From: Serinicoccus kebangsaanensis
GTDB lineage: Bacteria; Actinomycetota; Actinomycetes; Actinomycetales; Dermatophilaceae
Direction of reading: 5' to 3'
Length of the DNA: 64,000 nucleotides
Assembly: GCF_008919445.1 (NCBI RefSeq)
Contig: NZ_VSLG01000005.1
Coordinates: forward strand, 111,646 to 175,645
A program made the translations under genes and the position numbers. Shown piece after piece: positions 15,523 to 24,468 of the stretch. The number at the start of each line of letters is the position of its first letter. Positions within the stretch are counted from its first letter, which is position 1. The notes under the pieces were generated by a model. The model saw only the letters and a list, made by a program, of their open reading frames with translations. It did no database searches and was not told where the DNA came from.

Positions 15523-17286
15523 TCAGTCGGGCGAGTCCGCGCCCGACCCCATCGCCTGCAGTGGCGCCACCTCGCCGAGGTGGTCGCGCACACGGGCGGC
15601 GCTCTGGTCGTCCGGCTCGGCCGCGGCGGCGATCTCCGCCTCGGCGCGGGCGGTGTATGCCTCGATCTCGGCCTGTGTGGTGGCGTCGTCCCACCCGAGC
15701 TCCGCGGCGGCGATCTCGGCGATCTCCGGCACGGTGTGCAGCCCCTTGTCCGGTGCCTCGTAGATGAGCCGGGTGCGGCGCATCATCAGGTCCTCCAGGT
15801 GCAGGACCCCCTCGGTCCGGCAGGCGTAGGCGACCTCGGCACGGAGATAGGCGGTCGACTCCTGCAACGTGCTGGCCAGGGACGGGTCCTCGTCGATCAT
15901 CGCCAGCAGCTCCTCGACCAGCGAGCCGTAGCGGTGCAGGAGGTGGTCGGTGAGCTGCTCGGACCAGCCGAACTGCTCCCGCAGCGCGGGCATCCGACGG
16001 CGCATCGCCGCCTCGCCGACCGCACCCAGCAGCGGGATCTGGTCGGTGATGCAGGGCAGCTCCTCGGCCCGGCCCCCGAGCGCGAAGTCCACGGCGTCCT
16101 TGGCCATGACCCGGTAGGTCGTCAGCTTGCCACCGCCGATCACGGTGAGCCCGGGCACCGGGCTGGCGACCGTGTGCTCCCGGCTGACCTTGGCCGAGTC
16201 CGTGCCCTCCTTGGTCCCGGGCTGCAACAGCGGACGCAGGCCGGCATACCACCCCACGACGTCGTCCCTCGTGAGCGTCGTCTTGAGGACCGCGTTGGCG
16301 TGCTCGAGCACGTAGTCGATGTCGGCGGCCGTGGCGACCGGGTTCTGCCGGTCCAGCTCCCAGGGGGTGTCGGTGGTCCCGAGGATCCAGTAGCGCGACC
16401 AGGGGATGAAGAACAGCACCGACTTCTCGGTCTGCAGGAACAGGCCCGAGGTGCCCTGGATTCGCTCGCGGGGGATGACCAGGTGGATGCCCTTGGACGC
16501 GAGGACGTTGAGCCCGCCGTCGGTGTCGGCGAGCTCGGAGACGTCGTCGGTCCACACGCCCGTGCAGTTGATGATGTGCCGGGCGCGGGCCTCGAACCGC
16601 TCGCCGGTCTCGAGGTCCGCCAGCTCGGCGCCGACCGCCGTCCCGTGCTCGTCCTTGACGATCCGCACCACCTCGGTGCGGCTGGCGGCGTGGGCGCCGT
16701 AGGTGTGCGCCGTCCGGACCAGGGTGGAGACGAGGCGGGCGTCGTCGACGGTCGCGTCGTAGTACTTGACCGCGCCGATGGCGGTGTCGTGCCGCAGGTC
16801 GGGGAACTGCTTGCTCAACCCGCCGCGCGTGGTGTGCTGGTGGATCGGCAGCGCCCGTCGCCCGGGCATGATGTTGGCCAGCACGTCGTAGAGGGTGACG
16901 CCGGCGCCGTAGTAGGCCCGCTGCCATACCCGGTGCTCCAGGGGGATGAGGAAGGGCATCGGCTTGACCAGGTGGGGCGCGAGCGTCTTGAGCAGCAGCC
17001 CGCGCTCGGTGAGCGCCTCGTGCACCAGCTTGAAGTCGAGCATCTGCAGGTAGCGCAACCCGCCGTGCACCAGCTTGGTGGACCACTGGGACGTCCCCGA
17101 GGCCCAGTCCTGCGCCTCCACGATCACGGTCGACAACCCGCGGGTGGTGGCGTCCAGCGCCGCCCCGGCCCCGGTCACGCCGCCGCCGATCACGAGCACG
17201 TCGAGCGGTTCGCCCCCGTCACCGGAGTCGCGCAGGGCCTGCAGCGCCTCGTCTCGGCTGGCGGGGCTGAGTGCGCGTGGCTGCAT
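15523..17286 (-). CDS. glpD: aerobic glycerol-3-phosphate dehydrogenase (FAD)
   Basis: A membrane-associated flavoenzyme that oxidises glycerol 3-phosphate to dihydroxyacetone phosphate and passes electrons to quinone. The 587-residue protein starts at ATG 17286 behind a GGGAGG ribosome-binding site. It has the FAD dinucleotide fold VLVIGGGVTGAGAALDATTRG, the QDWASGTSQWSTKLVHGGLRYL motif, and the later GGKLTTYRVMAKDAVDFAL block with the family's C-terminal GlpA-like domain. It is the first gene of glpD-glpF-glpK. A longer reading frame upstream lacks support. No GlpR-type regulator gene lies next to the operon. Confidence 0.96.
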   Translation of the reverse strand: MQPRALSPASRDEALQALRDSGDGGEPLDVLVIGGGVTGAGAALDATTRGLSTVIVEAQDWASGTSQWSTKLVHGGLRYLQMLDFKLVHEALTERGLLLKTLAPHLVKPMPFLIPLEHRVWQRAYYGAGVTLYDVLANIMPGRRALPIHQHTTRGGLSKQFPDLRHDTAIGAVKYYDATVDDARLVSTLVRTAHTYGAHAASRTEVVRIVKDEHGTAVGAELADLETGERFEARARHIINCTGVWTDDVSELADTDGGLNVLASKGIHLVIPRERIQGTSGLFLQTEKSVLFFIPWSRYWILGTTDTPWELDRQNPVATAADIDYVLEHANAVLKTTLTRDDVVGWYAGLRPLLQPGTKEGTDSAKVSREHTVASPVPGLTVIGGGKLTTYRVMAKDAVDFALGGRAEELPCITDQIPLLGAVGEAAMRRRMPALREQFGWSEQLTDHLLHRYGSLVEELLAMIDEDPSLASTLQESTAYLRAEVAYACRTEGVLHLEDLMMRRTRLIYEAPDKGLHTVPEIAEIAAAELGWDDATTQAEIEAYTARAEAEIAAAAEPDDQSAARVRDHLGEVAPLQAMGSGADSPD

Positions 17287-17407
17287 GTGTCGCCTCCCGT
17301 GTCCGTGGTGATCCTGCGCGACCCCGATCCTGCCCTGCGGTGACCGACCACGCAACAGCGCACCCTCCGGTGTCGCCATGGCGGCGACGGTGCGGCAGGC
17401 TGGGGTC

Positions 17408-18262
17408 ATGCTGCGCACACTGGGCTCCGGTATGGGGAGCGTGCGGGCGTACGGACTCCAGGACGTGCGTCGGGCGCTGGACGTGTGCGCGCAGGACCCG
17501 GTGACCAACGTCTTCGTGGCGGCGCGGATCAAGGAGAGCGGCCTGATCGGCACCCGCGGACCGCTGTTCGGCTACGAGTCGGGGAGCGAGCACGCGTTGT
17601 GCTGGTGCGCCGCGAACGTCGTGCCCGTCGCGGCCAGTCCTCGGGCCATCGGCGCGCTCGCCGGCAAGGTGGTCAGGCGCCGTGCCACCGCCAGCTCGAT
17701 CTTCGGTCCGGCCGACCAGGTGCTCGACCTGTGGAGTCGGCTGGAGCCGCGCTGGGGCACCCCGCGCGAGGTGCGGGAGAACCAGCTGGTGCTGACCATG
17801 CAGGAGCTCCCCTCGACGCTGGGCGTGGACATCGACGAGCGGGTGCGGGTGGCCCGGCCCGAGGAGCTGGACCTGGTGGTGCCGGCCGCGGCCGCCATGT
17901 TCACCGAGGAGATCGGCTACCCGCCCTACCACGGCAGCAGCAACGCCTACCGGCGGGCGGTCGCCGGGCTGATCGAGCAGGGCCACACCCTGGTGCGGGT
18001 CGAGGACGGGCAGGTCGTCTTCAAGGCCGACCTCGGGTCGGTGGCGCTGGGGTGCGCGCAGGTCCAGGGTGTCTGGGTCCACCCCGACTGGCGGGGCCGG
18101 GGGATGGCCGCTCCGGCGATGGCCGCGGTGGTGGAGCACACCATCCGGCAGGTGGTGCCGGTCGTCACGCTCTACGTCAACGACTTCAACACCCCGGCGG
18201 TGGCGACCTACCGCCGGGTCGGCTTCGTCCAGACGGGCACCTTCGCGACGGTCCTGCTCTGA
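17408..18262 (+). CDS. GNAT acetyltransferase with N-terminal DUF4081-like domain
   Basis: 284 residues from ATG 17408; a start at ATG 17378 would add ten residues, but MLRTLGSG better matches the usual opening. The first half (QDVRRALDVCAQDPVTNVFVAARI) resembles the DUF4081 domain found fused to GNATs in actinobacteria. The second half is a GNAT fold with the acetyl-CoA loop HPDWRGRGMA and the C-terminal LYVNDFNTPAVATYRRVGF helix. The acceptor substrate is unknown. It is divergent from glpD; the 121-bp gap shows no clear operator. Confidence 0.85.
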   Translation: MLRTLGSGMGSVRAYGLQDVRRALDVCAQDPVTNVFVAARIKESGLIGTRGPLFGYESGSEHALCWCAANVVPVAASPRAIGALAGKVVRRRATASSIFGPADQVLDLWSRLEPRWGTPREVRENQLVLTMQELPSTLGVDIDERVRVARPEELDLVVPAAAAMFTEEIGYPPYHGSSNAYRRAVAGLIEQGHTLVRVEDGQVVFKADLGSVALGCAQVQGVWVHPDWRGRGMAAPAMAAVVEHTIRQVVPVVTLYVNDFNTPAVATYRRVGFVQTGTFATVLL

Positions 18263-18281
18263 CCGAGCACCGGCGTGCGTC

Positions 18282-20351
18282 TCAGCCGCTCAGCCGACCG
18301 TGCAGGAAGGCCCACGCCAGGGCGTGCCAGGTCGCCCACTGCTCCGCCGTGCTGGCCCCACCGTGCCCACCCTCGGTGTTCTCCCAGTAGGTCACGTCCT
18401 TGCCGTGCTGCTCCAGCAGCGCGGTCATCTTCCGGGCGTGGCCGGGGTGCACCCGGTCGTCGCGCGTCGACGTGGCCAGGTAGACCGGCGGGGTGGGGCG
18501 GTCGGGCTCGAACCGCTGGTAGGGCGAGAAGGTGCGGAGCCACTCCCAGTCGGCGGGCTGCTCCGGGTCGCCGTACTCCGCGATCCACGAGGCACCGGCG
18601 AGCAGCTCGTGGTAGCGGGCCATGTCGAGCAGGGGAACCTGGCAGACGATGGCGCCGAAGTCCTCGGGATAGCCGGTGAGCATGTTGCCGACCAGCAGGC
18701 CGCCGTTGCTCCGACCCGTCGTGCCGAGGTGGGGCACGGAGGTCACGCCGCGGGCGACCAGGTCCCGCGCCACGGCGACGAAGTCCTCGTAGGCCCGGTG
18801 GCGCTGGTCGCGCAGCGCCGCCTGGTGCCACCGGGGACCGAACTCGCCGCCGCCCCTGATCCCGGCCACGACGTGCACGAAGCCATGGGCCAGCCAGGAG
18901 CGACCGACGATCGGGTCGTAGGCGGGGGTGAGCGCGTGCTCGAAGCCGCCATAGCCGTGGAGCACCGTCGGTGTCGAGCCGTCCATCGGGAGGTCGGACG
19001 GTCCGACCTGCCAGTAGGGGACGCGGGTCCCGTCGGCGGAGGTGGCCCACTCCTGGGTGACGCTCAGGCCGGTGGCGTCGAACCTCTCCGGGGCGGACCG
19101 GAGCACCTCGAGCTGCACCGGCGTCTCGTCCCCGGCCGGGGACACCGTGGCCAGCGAGAGGGTCATCGGCTCGACGAAACCGGTGCTCACCAGCCACAGG
19201 TCGTCGCTGCGGGCGTCGTCCACGGCGGAGATGCTGACCGTGCGCAGACCGATGTCCAGCGAGTCGGTCAGGTCGGTCGTCGTCCACCCCTGGTCGGTGT
19301 GCCGGTGCGACCGGACGGTATGCCGCACGTCCCGGAGCGCGGTGGTGACGAGCTGCCCGGCGGTCCAGGCCAGGTCCACCAGCGCGGTGCTCTCGTCGGG
19401 GGCGAAGAGTGCCGACCACCCGGCGGAGGCCGGGTCCGTGAGCACCTCTGCGAGCGGGGCCACCAGCAGCGACCCGGCGGCGAACCCGCCCTCACCGGTG
19501 GGCCGCCAGTCGTGCCGGAGCCGCACGGCCACGTGCTCGCCGTGCACCGAGACCTCGGCGCTCTCCGGAAGGTCCAGCTGCTGCACGCCGTCGTCGGTGA
19601 CGACGAGCGTGTGCCCGCGGTAGAAGGCCAGCCCGTGGTGCAGCACGGTCTGGTCCCGCTCCTGGTCGTGCGCGACGAACAGGCCGAGATCCTCCTCGGC
19701 GATGGTGTGGACGACCTCCGCCGTCTCGACCGGGGTGCCGCGGCGCCAGAGGCGGACGGTGCGGGGATAGCCGGAGCGGGTCGCTCCCGTCGGGTCGTCG
19801 GCGGTCGCGAGAAAGACGTGGTCCCGGTCCCGCCAGGTGAGCCTGCCCTTGGCCTCGGGCTTGGCGAAACCCTCGGGAGCGGGCACGAACTCCCCGGTGA
19901 CGAGGTCCAGCTCCCGCGTGGTGCCCGCGTCCGAACCGCCCCGGGACAGGTGCACCAGGGCGCGGTCGCAGGTCGGCCGCAGCAGGCTCGCGCCCTGCCA
20001 CACCCAGGGCACGTCCTCCTGCTGCCCCAGGGCGTCGACGTCGAGGAGCACCTCCCACTCGGGGTCCGCCGAGCGGTAGGACTCCCAGCCGGTGCGTCGC
20101 CAGACCCCGCGCGGGTGGTCGGCGTCGGTCCAGAAGTTGTAGAGGTGGTCACCCACCTGGGCGACCAGCGGGATCCGGTCGCTCGCCTCGAGCGCGTCCC
20201 AGATGTCCCGGTGCAGGGTGCCGTAGAGCGGGTGCGCCTGGAGCGACTGCTCGCTCGCGGTGCTGCGCTCGCGGACCCAGGCCAGTGCCTCCGTGGACTC
20301 GACCTCCTCCAGCCAGCGGTGCGGGTCGTCGGGCGAGGAGGTGTCGGTCAT
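18282..20351 (-). CDS. S9A prolyl oligopeptidase family serine peptidase
   Basis: A 689-residue protein with no signal peptide. The N-terminal helix and the following region (about 20-400, beta-rich) match the propeller part of prolyl oligopeptidases, which gates peptides shorter than about 30 residues. The C-terminal alpha/beta hydrolase has the nucleophile motif GRSNGGLL (Ser in GxSxG), then an Asp in STRDDRVHP and the catalytic His in the final GGHGG. The VLHGYGGFEHALTPAY segment is the typical oxyanion region. The triad appears complete, so the enzyme is probably active. It runs convergent with the preceding GNAT gene, leaving only 19 nt. Confidence 0.9.
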   Translation of the reverse strand: MTDTSSPDDPHRWLEEVESTEALAWVRERSTASEQSLQAHPLYGTLHRDIWDALEASDRIPLVAQVGDHLYNFWTDADHPRGVWRRTGWESYRSADPEWEVLLDVDALGQQEDVPWVWQGASLLRPTCDRALVHLSRGGSDAGTTRELDLVTGEFVPAPEGFAKPEAKGRLTWRDRDHVFLATADDPTGATRSGYPRTVRLWRRGTPVETAEVVHTIAEEDLGLFVAHDQERDQTVLHHGLAFYRGHTLVVTDDGVQQLDLPESAEVSVHGEHVAVRLRHDWRPTGEGGFAAGSLLVAPLAEVLTDPASAGWSALFAPDESTALVDLAWTAGQLVTTALRDVRHTVRSHRHTDQGWTTTDLTDSLDIGLRTVSISAVDDARSDDLWLVSTGFVEPMTLSLATVSPAGDETPVQLEVLRSAPERFDATGLSVTQEWATSADGTRVPYWQVGPSDLPMDGSTPTVLHGYGGFEHALTPAYDPIVGRSWLAHGFVHVVAGIRGGGEFGPRWHQAALRDQRHRAYEDFVAVARDLVARGVTSVPHLGTTGRSNGGLLVGNMLTGYPEDFGAIVCQVPLLDMARYHELLAGASWIAEYGDPEQPADWEWLRTFSPYQRFEPDRPTPPVYLATSTRDDRVHPGHARKMTALLEQHGKDVTYWENTEGGHGGASTAEQWATWHALAWAFLHGRLSG

Positions 20352-20405
20352 GGGGCCATGCCATCACACGGGTGCGCCGTCGCTGCAGGCGCCCGAGTTC
20401 GTGCC

Positions 20406-20411
20406 TAGCCT
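20406..20411 (+). promoter_or_regulatory. -10 box (TAGCCT) for a leaderless desulfurase-like gene
   Basis: TAGCCT ends 6 nt before ATG 20418. The GGAGG that touches the ATG is too close to act as a ribosome-binding site, which supports leaderless initiation. Confidence 0.5.
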
Positions 20412-20417
20412 GGAGGT

Positions 20418-21629
20418 ATGCCGCTCGACGTCGCCGCAGTCCGCGCTCAGTTCCCCGCCCTCGAGTCAGGGGTGGCCCACTTCGACGGCCCGGGAGGGTC
20501 GCAGACCCCGCGGGTCGTGGCGGACGCCGTGGCGGGCACGCTCCTGAGCTCGATCTCGAACCGGGGCACCGTGACCGGCTCGGAGCGGCGGGCCGAGGAC
20601 ACGGTGCTGGGCGCCAGGGCCGCGATGGGCGACCTCCTCGGCGTCGACCCGGCGACCGTCATCTTCGGCCGGAGCATGACGGCCCTGACGATGGACCTGG
20701 CCCGCACGCTCGCGCGCGACCAGGGGTGGGGTCGCGGCGACGAGGTGGTGGTGACCAGCCTCGACCACGACGGCAACATCCGGCCGTGGGTCAACGCGGC
20801 CCTCGCCGCCGGGGCGACGGTGCGCTGGGCCGAGGTCGACCCGGAGACCGGAGAGCTCCCGCTGGAGGCCGTCACCTCCGTCCTGTCCGCACGGACCCGC
20901 GTGGTCGCGGTCACCGGGGCGGCCAACCTCATCGGCACCCGTCCCGACGTCGCGGGGATCGCCGCGGCGGCGCACGAGGCCGGCGCGCTCGTCCACCTCG
21001 ACGCGGTCCACCTGGCCGCCCACGACCGGATCGACCTCGCGGCCACCGGGGCCGACCTGCTCTCGTGCTCGCCCTACAAGTTCTTCGGGCCGCACCTCGG
21101 GGTGCAGACCGGGCGGGCCGAGCTGCTCGAGCAGCTGCGGCCGGACAAGCTCCTGCCGTCCTCCGACGCGGTGCCCGAGCGCTTCGAGCTCGGCACGCTG
21201 CCCTACGAGCTGCTGGCCGGGAGCACCGCCGCCGTGGACTTCATCGCCTCGCTGGGCGATGGGGCGGGCCGGACCGAGCGCCTCACCGCCGCCTTCGCCG
21301 CCATCGAGGAGCACGAGGACGCGCTGCGTCGCCGGGCGGAGGAGGGGCTCGCGCAGGTCCCGGGCCTGACCCTCCACTCGCGTGCGGCGCACCGCACCCC
21401 GACGCTGCTCTTCACCGTCGACGGTCTGGACCCGGCCGGGATCCACCGGCACCTCGCGACCCTGGACGTCAACGCCCCGGCCTCGCACTTCTACGCCTGG
21501 GAGCTCTCGCACCGGCTCGGCCTGGGTGCTGCCGGGGGCGTGCGGATCGGCATCGCGCCCTACACCACGGCGGAGGAGGTCGACCGGCTCGTCGAGGGCG
21601 TCCGACAGGTCGTCCCCCCGATGGGCTGA
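20418..21629 (+). CDS. cysteine desulfurase-like class V aminotransferase
   Basis: A 403-residue PLP-dependent enzyme. The opening YFDGPGGSQ-like motif (HFDGPGGSQTPRVV), the SLDHDGNIRPW segment, LDAVHLAAH with the PLP-binding Asp/His, and SPYKFFGPHLG with the Schiff-base lysine all fit the cysteine desulfurase-like (CsdA-like, VC1184-type) subfamily. The mobile loop with a catalytic Cys expected in true SufS/IscS enzymes is not evident, so it may be another C-S lyase or aminotransferase acting on a small sulfur or selenium amino acid. No Suf or Isc genes are adjacent. Confidence 0.85.
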   Translation: MPLDVAAVRAQFPALESGVAHFDGPGGSQTPRVVADAVAGTLLSSISNRGTVTGSERRAEDTVLGARAAMGDLLGVDPATVIFGRSMTALTMDLARTLARDQGWGRGDEVVVTSLDHDGNIRPWVNAALAAGATVRWAEVDPETGELPLEAVTSVLSARTRVVAVTGAANLIGTRPDVAGIAAAAHEAGALVHLDAVHLAAHDRIDLAATGADLLSCSPYKFFGPHLGVQTGRAELLEQLRPDKLLPSSDAVPERFELGTLPYELLAGSTAAVDFIASLGDGAGRTERLTAAFAAIEEHEDALRRRAEEGLAQVPGLTLHSRAAHRTPTLLFTVDGLDPAGIHRHLATLDVNAPASHFYAWELSHRLGLGAAGGVRIGIAPYTTAEEVDRLVEGVRQVVPPMG

Positions 21630-21632
21630 CCA

Positions 21633-21700
21633 CATGAGCAAGGAAGCCGGACGTGATGCAGCGACATCTCCCTGCATCACGTCGGGCTTCCTTGCTCATG
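21633..21700. repeat. long imperfect hairpin H2 (29-bp stem, 10-nt loop)
   Basis: Left arm 21633-21661 (starts CATGAGCAAGGAAG) pairs with 21672-21700, with one mismatch (G opposite G, 17th pair from the outside). The loop is CGACATCTCC. The arms are about 55% GC. It begins 4 nt after the stop of the desulfurase-like gene and ends ~50 nt before the proS -10 box. It may end the upstream transcript, but there is no T-tract. Confidence 0.9.
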
Positions 21701-21748
21701 CGGGCGGGTGCGCAGCACAAACCCGTCGAGCCGCGCCGTGGCCGGCAG

Positions 21749-21754
21749 GTACCC
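21749..21754 (+). promoter_or_regulatory. -10 box (TACCCT) for proS
   Basis: TACCCT about 70 nt upstream of the proS GTG would give a leader of ~64 nt with a GAGGAG ribosome-binding site (21810-21815). Confidence 0.4.
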
Positions 21755-21824
21755 TCGTAGCGCCGAGCGGCGCGCGGCATACCCGCCACGCCCGACCCGC
21801 GACCCACCCGAGGAGACCACCCAC

Positions 21825-23639
21825 GTGACGCGCCCCCTGCGCCTGTCGACCCTGTTCCTGCGGACCCTGCGCGAGGACCCTGCCGACGCCGAGCTGCCCG
21901 GCCACAAGCTGCTGGTGCGCGCCGGCTACATCCGACGTGCCGCGCCCGGTGTCTATTCCTGGATGCCGTTGGGTCTGCGGGTGCTGCGCAAGGTGGAGCG
22001 CATCGTCCGGGAGGAGATGGACGCCATCGGTGGGCAGGAGCTGAGCTTCCCCGCGCTGCTGCCGCGCGAGCCGTACGAGGCGACCGGCCGCTGGACCGAG
22101 TACGGACCCAACCTGTTCCGCCTGCAGGACCGCAAGGGCGTCGACATGCTGCTCGGGCCCACGCACGAGGAGATGTTCACCCTCGCGGTCAAGGACATGT
22201 TCAGCTCCTACAAGGAGCTGCCGCTCACGCTCTACCAGATCCAGACGAAGTACCGCGACGAGTCGCGTCCCCGCGCCGGTTTGCTGCGCGGCCGCGAGTT
22301 CATCATGAAGGACTCCTACTCCTTCGACGTCGGCGACGCAGGTCTCGAGGAGGCCTACGCCCGCCATCGCGAGGCCTACGTCAGGATCTTCGACCGGCTC
22401 GGCTTCGACTACGTCGTCGTCTACGCCGACTCCGGCGCGATGGGCGGCTCCGCCAGCGAGGAGTTCCTCGCCGTCAGCCCGGTGGGGGAGGACACCTTCG
22501 TCCGCTGCGAGGCGTCCGGGTATGCCGCCAACGTCGAGGCGGTCGTGGTGCCGCAGGCGGAGCCCGTCGACGAGGCCACGGTGGCAGGCACGCCCGCGGC
22601 GCACGTCGAGGACACCCCGGACAGCCCCACCATCGCGACCCTCGTCGCCCAGGCCGACGCGCTGCACCCGCGCACCGACGGGCGGGGATGGACCGCCGGC
22701 GACACGCTCAAGAACGTCGTCGTCATGCTGACCCACCCGGACGGCAGCACCGAGCCGCTGGCGATCGGGCTGCCCGGCGACCGGGACGTCGACGCCAAGC
22801 GGCTCGAGGCACAGGTCGCCCCGGCCGACTGGCGCCCCTTCGAGGAGGCCGACTTCGCCGCCTACCCGATGCTCGCCAAGGGCTACATCGGGCCGGGCGT
22901 GCTGGGGGAGGAGCGCAGCAGCGGCATCAGATACCTGCTCGACCCCTCGGTCGCGCACGGCTCGGCCTGGGTGACCGGGGCCGACGAGCACGGCAAGCAC
23001 GTCTTCGACCTCGTCCTGGGCCGCGACTTCACCGCCGACGGGACGATCCAGGCGGGCGAGATCCGCGAGGGCGACCCCAGCCCGGACGGCGCCGGCCCGC
23101 TCACCCTGGCGCGAGGCATCGAGATGGGCCACATCTTCCAGCTCGGGCGCAGGTATGCCGAGGCTCTCGACCTCACGGTGCTGGACGAGAACGGCAAGCT
23201 GGTCACGGTGACCATGGGCTCCTACGGCGTCGGGGTCTCCCGCGCCGTGGCGGCCGTGGCCGAGGCCACCCACGACGAGCTGGGGCTGGTCTGGCCGCGG
23301 GAGCTGGCGCCGGCGGACGTGCACGTGGTCGCCACCGGCAAGGACCAGGCGGTCTTCGACCACGCCGACGGGCTCGTCGAGCAGCTCGCCGCCCAGGGCG
23401 TGGAGGTGATCTACGACGACCGGCCCAAGGTCAGCCCCGGTGTGAAGTTCAAGGACGCCGAGCTGCTGGGCGTGCCCACCATCGTCGTCGTCGGCAAGGG
23501 GTTGGCCGACGGGGTGGTCGAGGTCAAGGACCGGGCGACCGGCACGCGGCAGGAGGTCCCCGCCGACGACGCCGCGGCGGCCGTGCTGGCGGAGGTGCGC
23601 GGCGGACCGCGCGACGCAGCACCTCCCGCCGGCGCCTGA
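21825..23639 (+). CDS. proS: prolyl-tRNA synthetase (bacterial type)
   Basis: ProRS charges tRNA-Pro. The 604-residue protein starts at GTG 21825 with GAGGAG 9 nt upstream. It contains class II motif 1 around [19 protein letters not shown], motif 2 in [18 protein letters not shown] (with the FIMKDSYSF continuation), and motif 3 [17 protein letters not shown] large insert of about 200 residues between motifs 2 and 3 ([17 protein letters not shown] onward) is the editing domain of bacterial-type ProRS that removes mischarged Ala. The C-terminal anticodon-binding domain has the [19 protein letters not shown] motif. Complete and of normal length. Confidence 0.97.
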   Translation: MTRPLRLSTLFLRTLREDPADAELPGHKLLVRAGYIRRAAPGVYSWMPLGLRVLRKVERIVREEMDAIGGQELSFPALLPREPYEATGRWTEYGPNLFRLQDRKGVDMLLGPTHEEMFTLAVKDMFSSYKELPLTLYQIQTKYRDESRPRAGLLRGREFIMKDSYSFDVGDAGLEEAYARHREAYVRIFDRLGFDYVVVYADSGAMGGSASEEFLAVSPVGEDTFVRCEASGYAANVEAVVVPQAEPVDEATVAGTPAAHVEDTPDSPTIATLVAQADALHPRTDGRGWTAGDTLKNVVVMLTHPDGSTEPLAIGLPGDRDVDAKRLEAQVAPADWRPFEEADFAAYPMLAKGYIGPGVLGEERSSGIRYLLDPSVAHGSAWVTGADEHGKHVFDLVLGRDFTADGTIQAGEIREGDPSPDGAGPLTLARGIEMGHIFQLGRRYAEALDLTVLDENGKLVTVTMGSYGVGVSRAVAAVAEATHDELGLVWPRELAPADVHVVATGKDQAVFDHADGLVEQLAAQGVEVIYDDRPKVSPGVKFKDAELLGVPTIVVVGKGLADGVVEVKDRATGTRQEVPADDAAAAVLAEVRGGPRDAAPPAGA

Positions 23640-23653
23640 CGGCATACCCGGCC

Positions 23654-24457
23654 GTGCTGGAGAGCCTGGACCTGGAGCCACGGGTCGTCGTCTTCCTCGC
23701 CCTGGCCGGCTTCGCGGCCGGGTTCATCGACGCGGTCGTGGGTGGGGGTGGCCTCGTGCAGCTGCCGGCGCTGCTCGTGGGCCTGCCGGGCGCGACGCCG
23801 GTGCAGCTGCTCGCCACCAACAAGCTGGGCTCCATCTGCGGCACGACGGTCAGCTCGGTGACCTACTTCCGGCGCATCCGCCCGGATGTGCGCACCGCCG
23901 TCCCGTTCGCCCTGGCGGCCTTCGCCGGGAGCGCCGGGGGTGCGGCACTGGCCTTCCTCATCAGCAAGGAGGCCTTCAACCCCATCATCCTGGTGGTGCT
24001 GGTGGCGGTCGGGGCCTACACCCTGCTCAAGCCGTCGATGGGTCGGATGCAGGCGCTGCGCTTCGGCCAGGCTCGGCGCAAGCACCTGGGCACGGCCGTC
24101 GTCATCGGGCTCGTCGTCGGGGCCTACGACGGGGCGCTCGGGCCCGGGACCGGCTCCTTCTTCGTCTTCGCCCTGGTCAGCGCGCTCGGGTATGGCTTCC
24201 TCGAGGCGAGCGCGAAGGCCAAGATCGCCAACCTCGCCACCAACCTCGCGGCGCTCGTCGTCTTCGTCCCGCAGGGGGCGGTCATCTGGTCGGTCGGGCT
24301 GGTCCTCGGCGCCACCAACGTGCTGGGCGGCTACCTCGGCGCCCGGGTCGCGGTCTCCCGTGGTAGCGGCTTCGTCCGGGTCGTCTTCGTGGTCATCGTG
24401 GTCGCCTTCATCCTCAAGATCGGCTACGACGTCTGGGTCCAGCTGGCCACGGCCTGA
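23654..24457 (+). CDS. TSUP (TauE/SafE) family sulfite/sulfonate permease-like protein
   Basis: 267 residues from GTG 23654, 14 nt after the proS stop. It has about eight hydrophobic segments in two repeats, each starting with the family's Gly-rich motif: GFAAGFIDAVVGGGGLVQLPAL in the first half and VVGAYDGALGPGTGSFFVFAL in the second. TauE/SafE proteins export or import small organic acids and sulfur oxyanions; the ligand here is not clear. It ends 11 nt from a convergent gene with no hairpin between. Confidence 0.9.
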   Translation: MLESLDLEPRVVVFLALAGFAAGFIDAVVGGGGLVQLPALLVGLPGATPVQLLATNKLGSICGTTVSSVTYFRRIRPDVRTAVPFALAAFAGSAGGAALAFLISKEAFNPIILVVLVAVGAYTLLKPSMGRMQALRFGQARRKHLGTAVVIGLVVGAYDGALGPGTGSFFVFALVSALGYGFLEASAKAKIANLATNLAALVVFVPQGAVIWSVGLVLGATNVLGGYLGARVAVSRGSGFVRVVFVVIVVAFILKIGYDVWVQLATA

Positions 24458-24468
24458 ACCTCGCCGGA

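Noticed and set aside
20418..21629. SufS/IscS cysteine desulfurase of Fe-S assembly
   Set aside because: The catalytic Cys loop is not evident and no suf/isc genes are adjacent; called desulfurase-like only.
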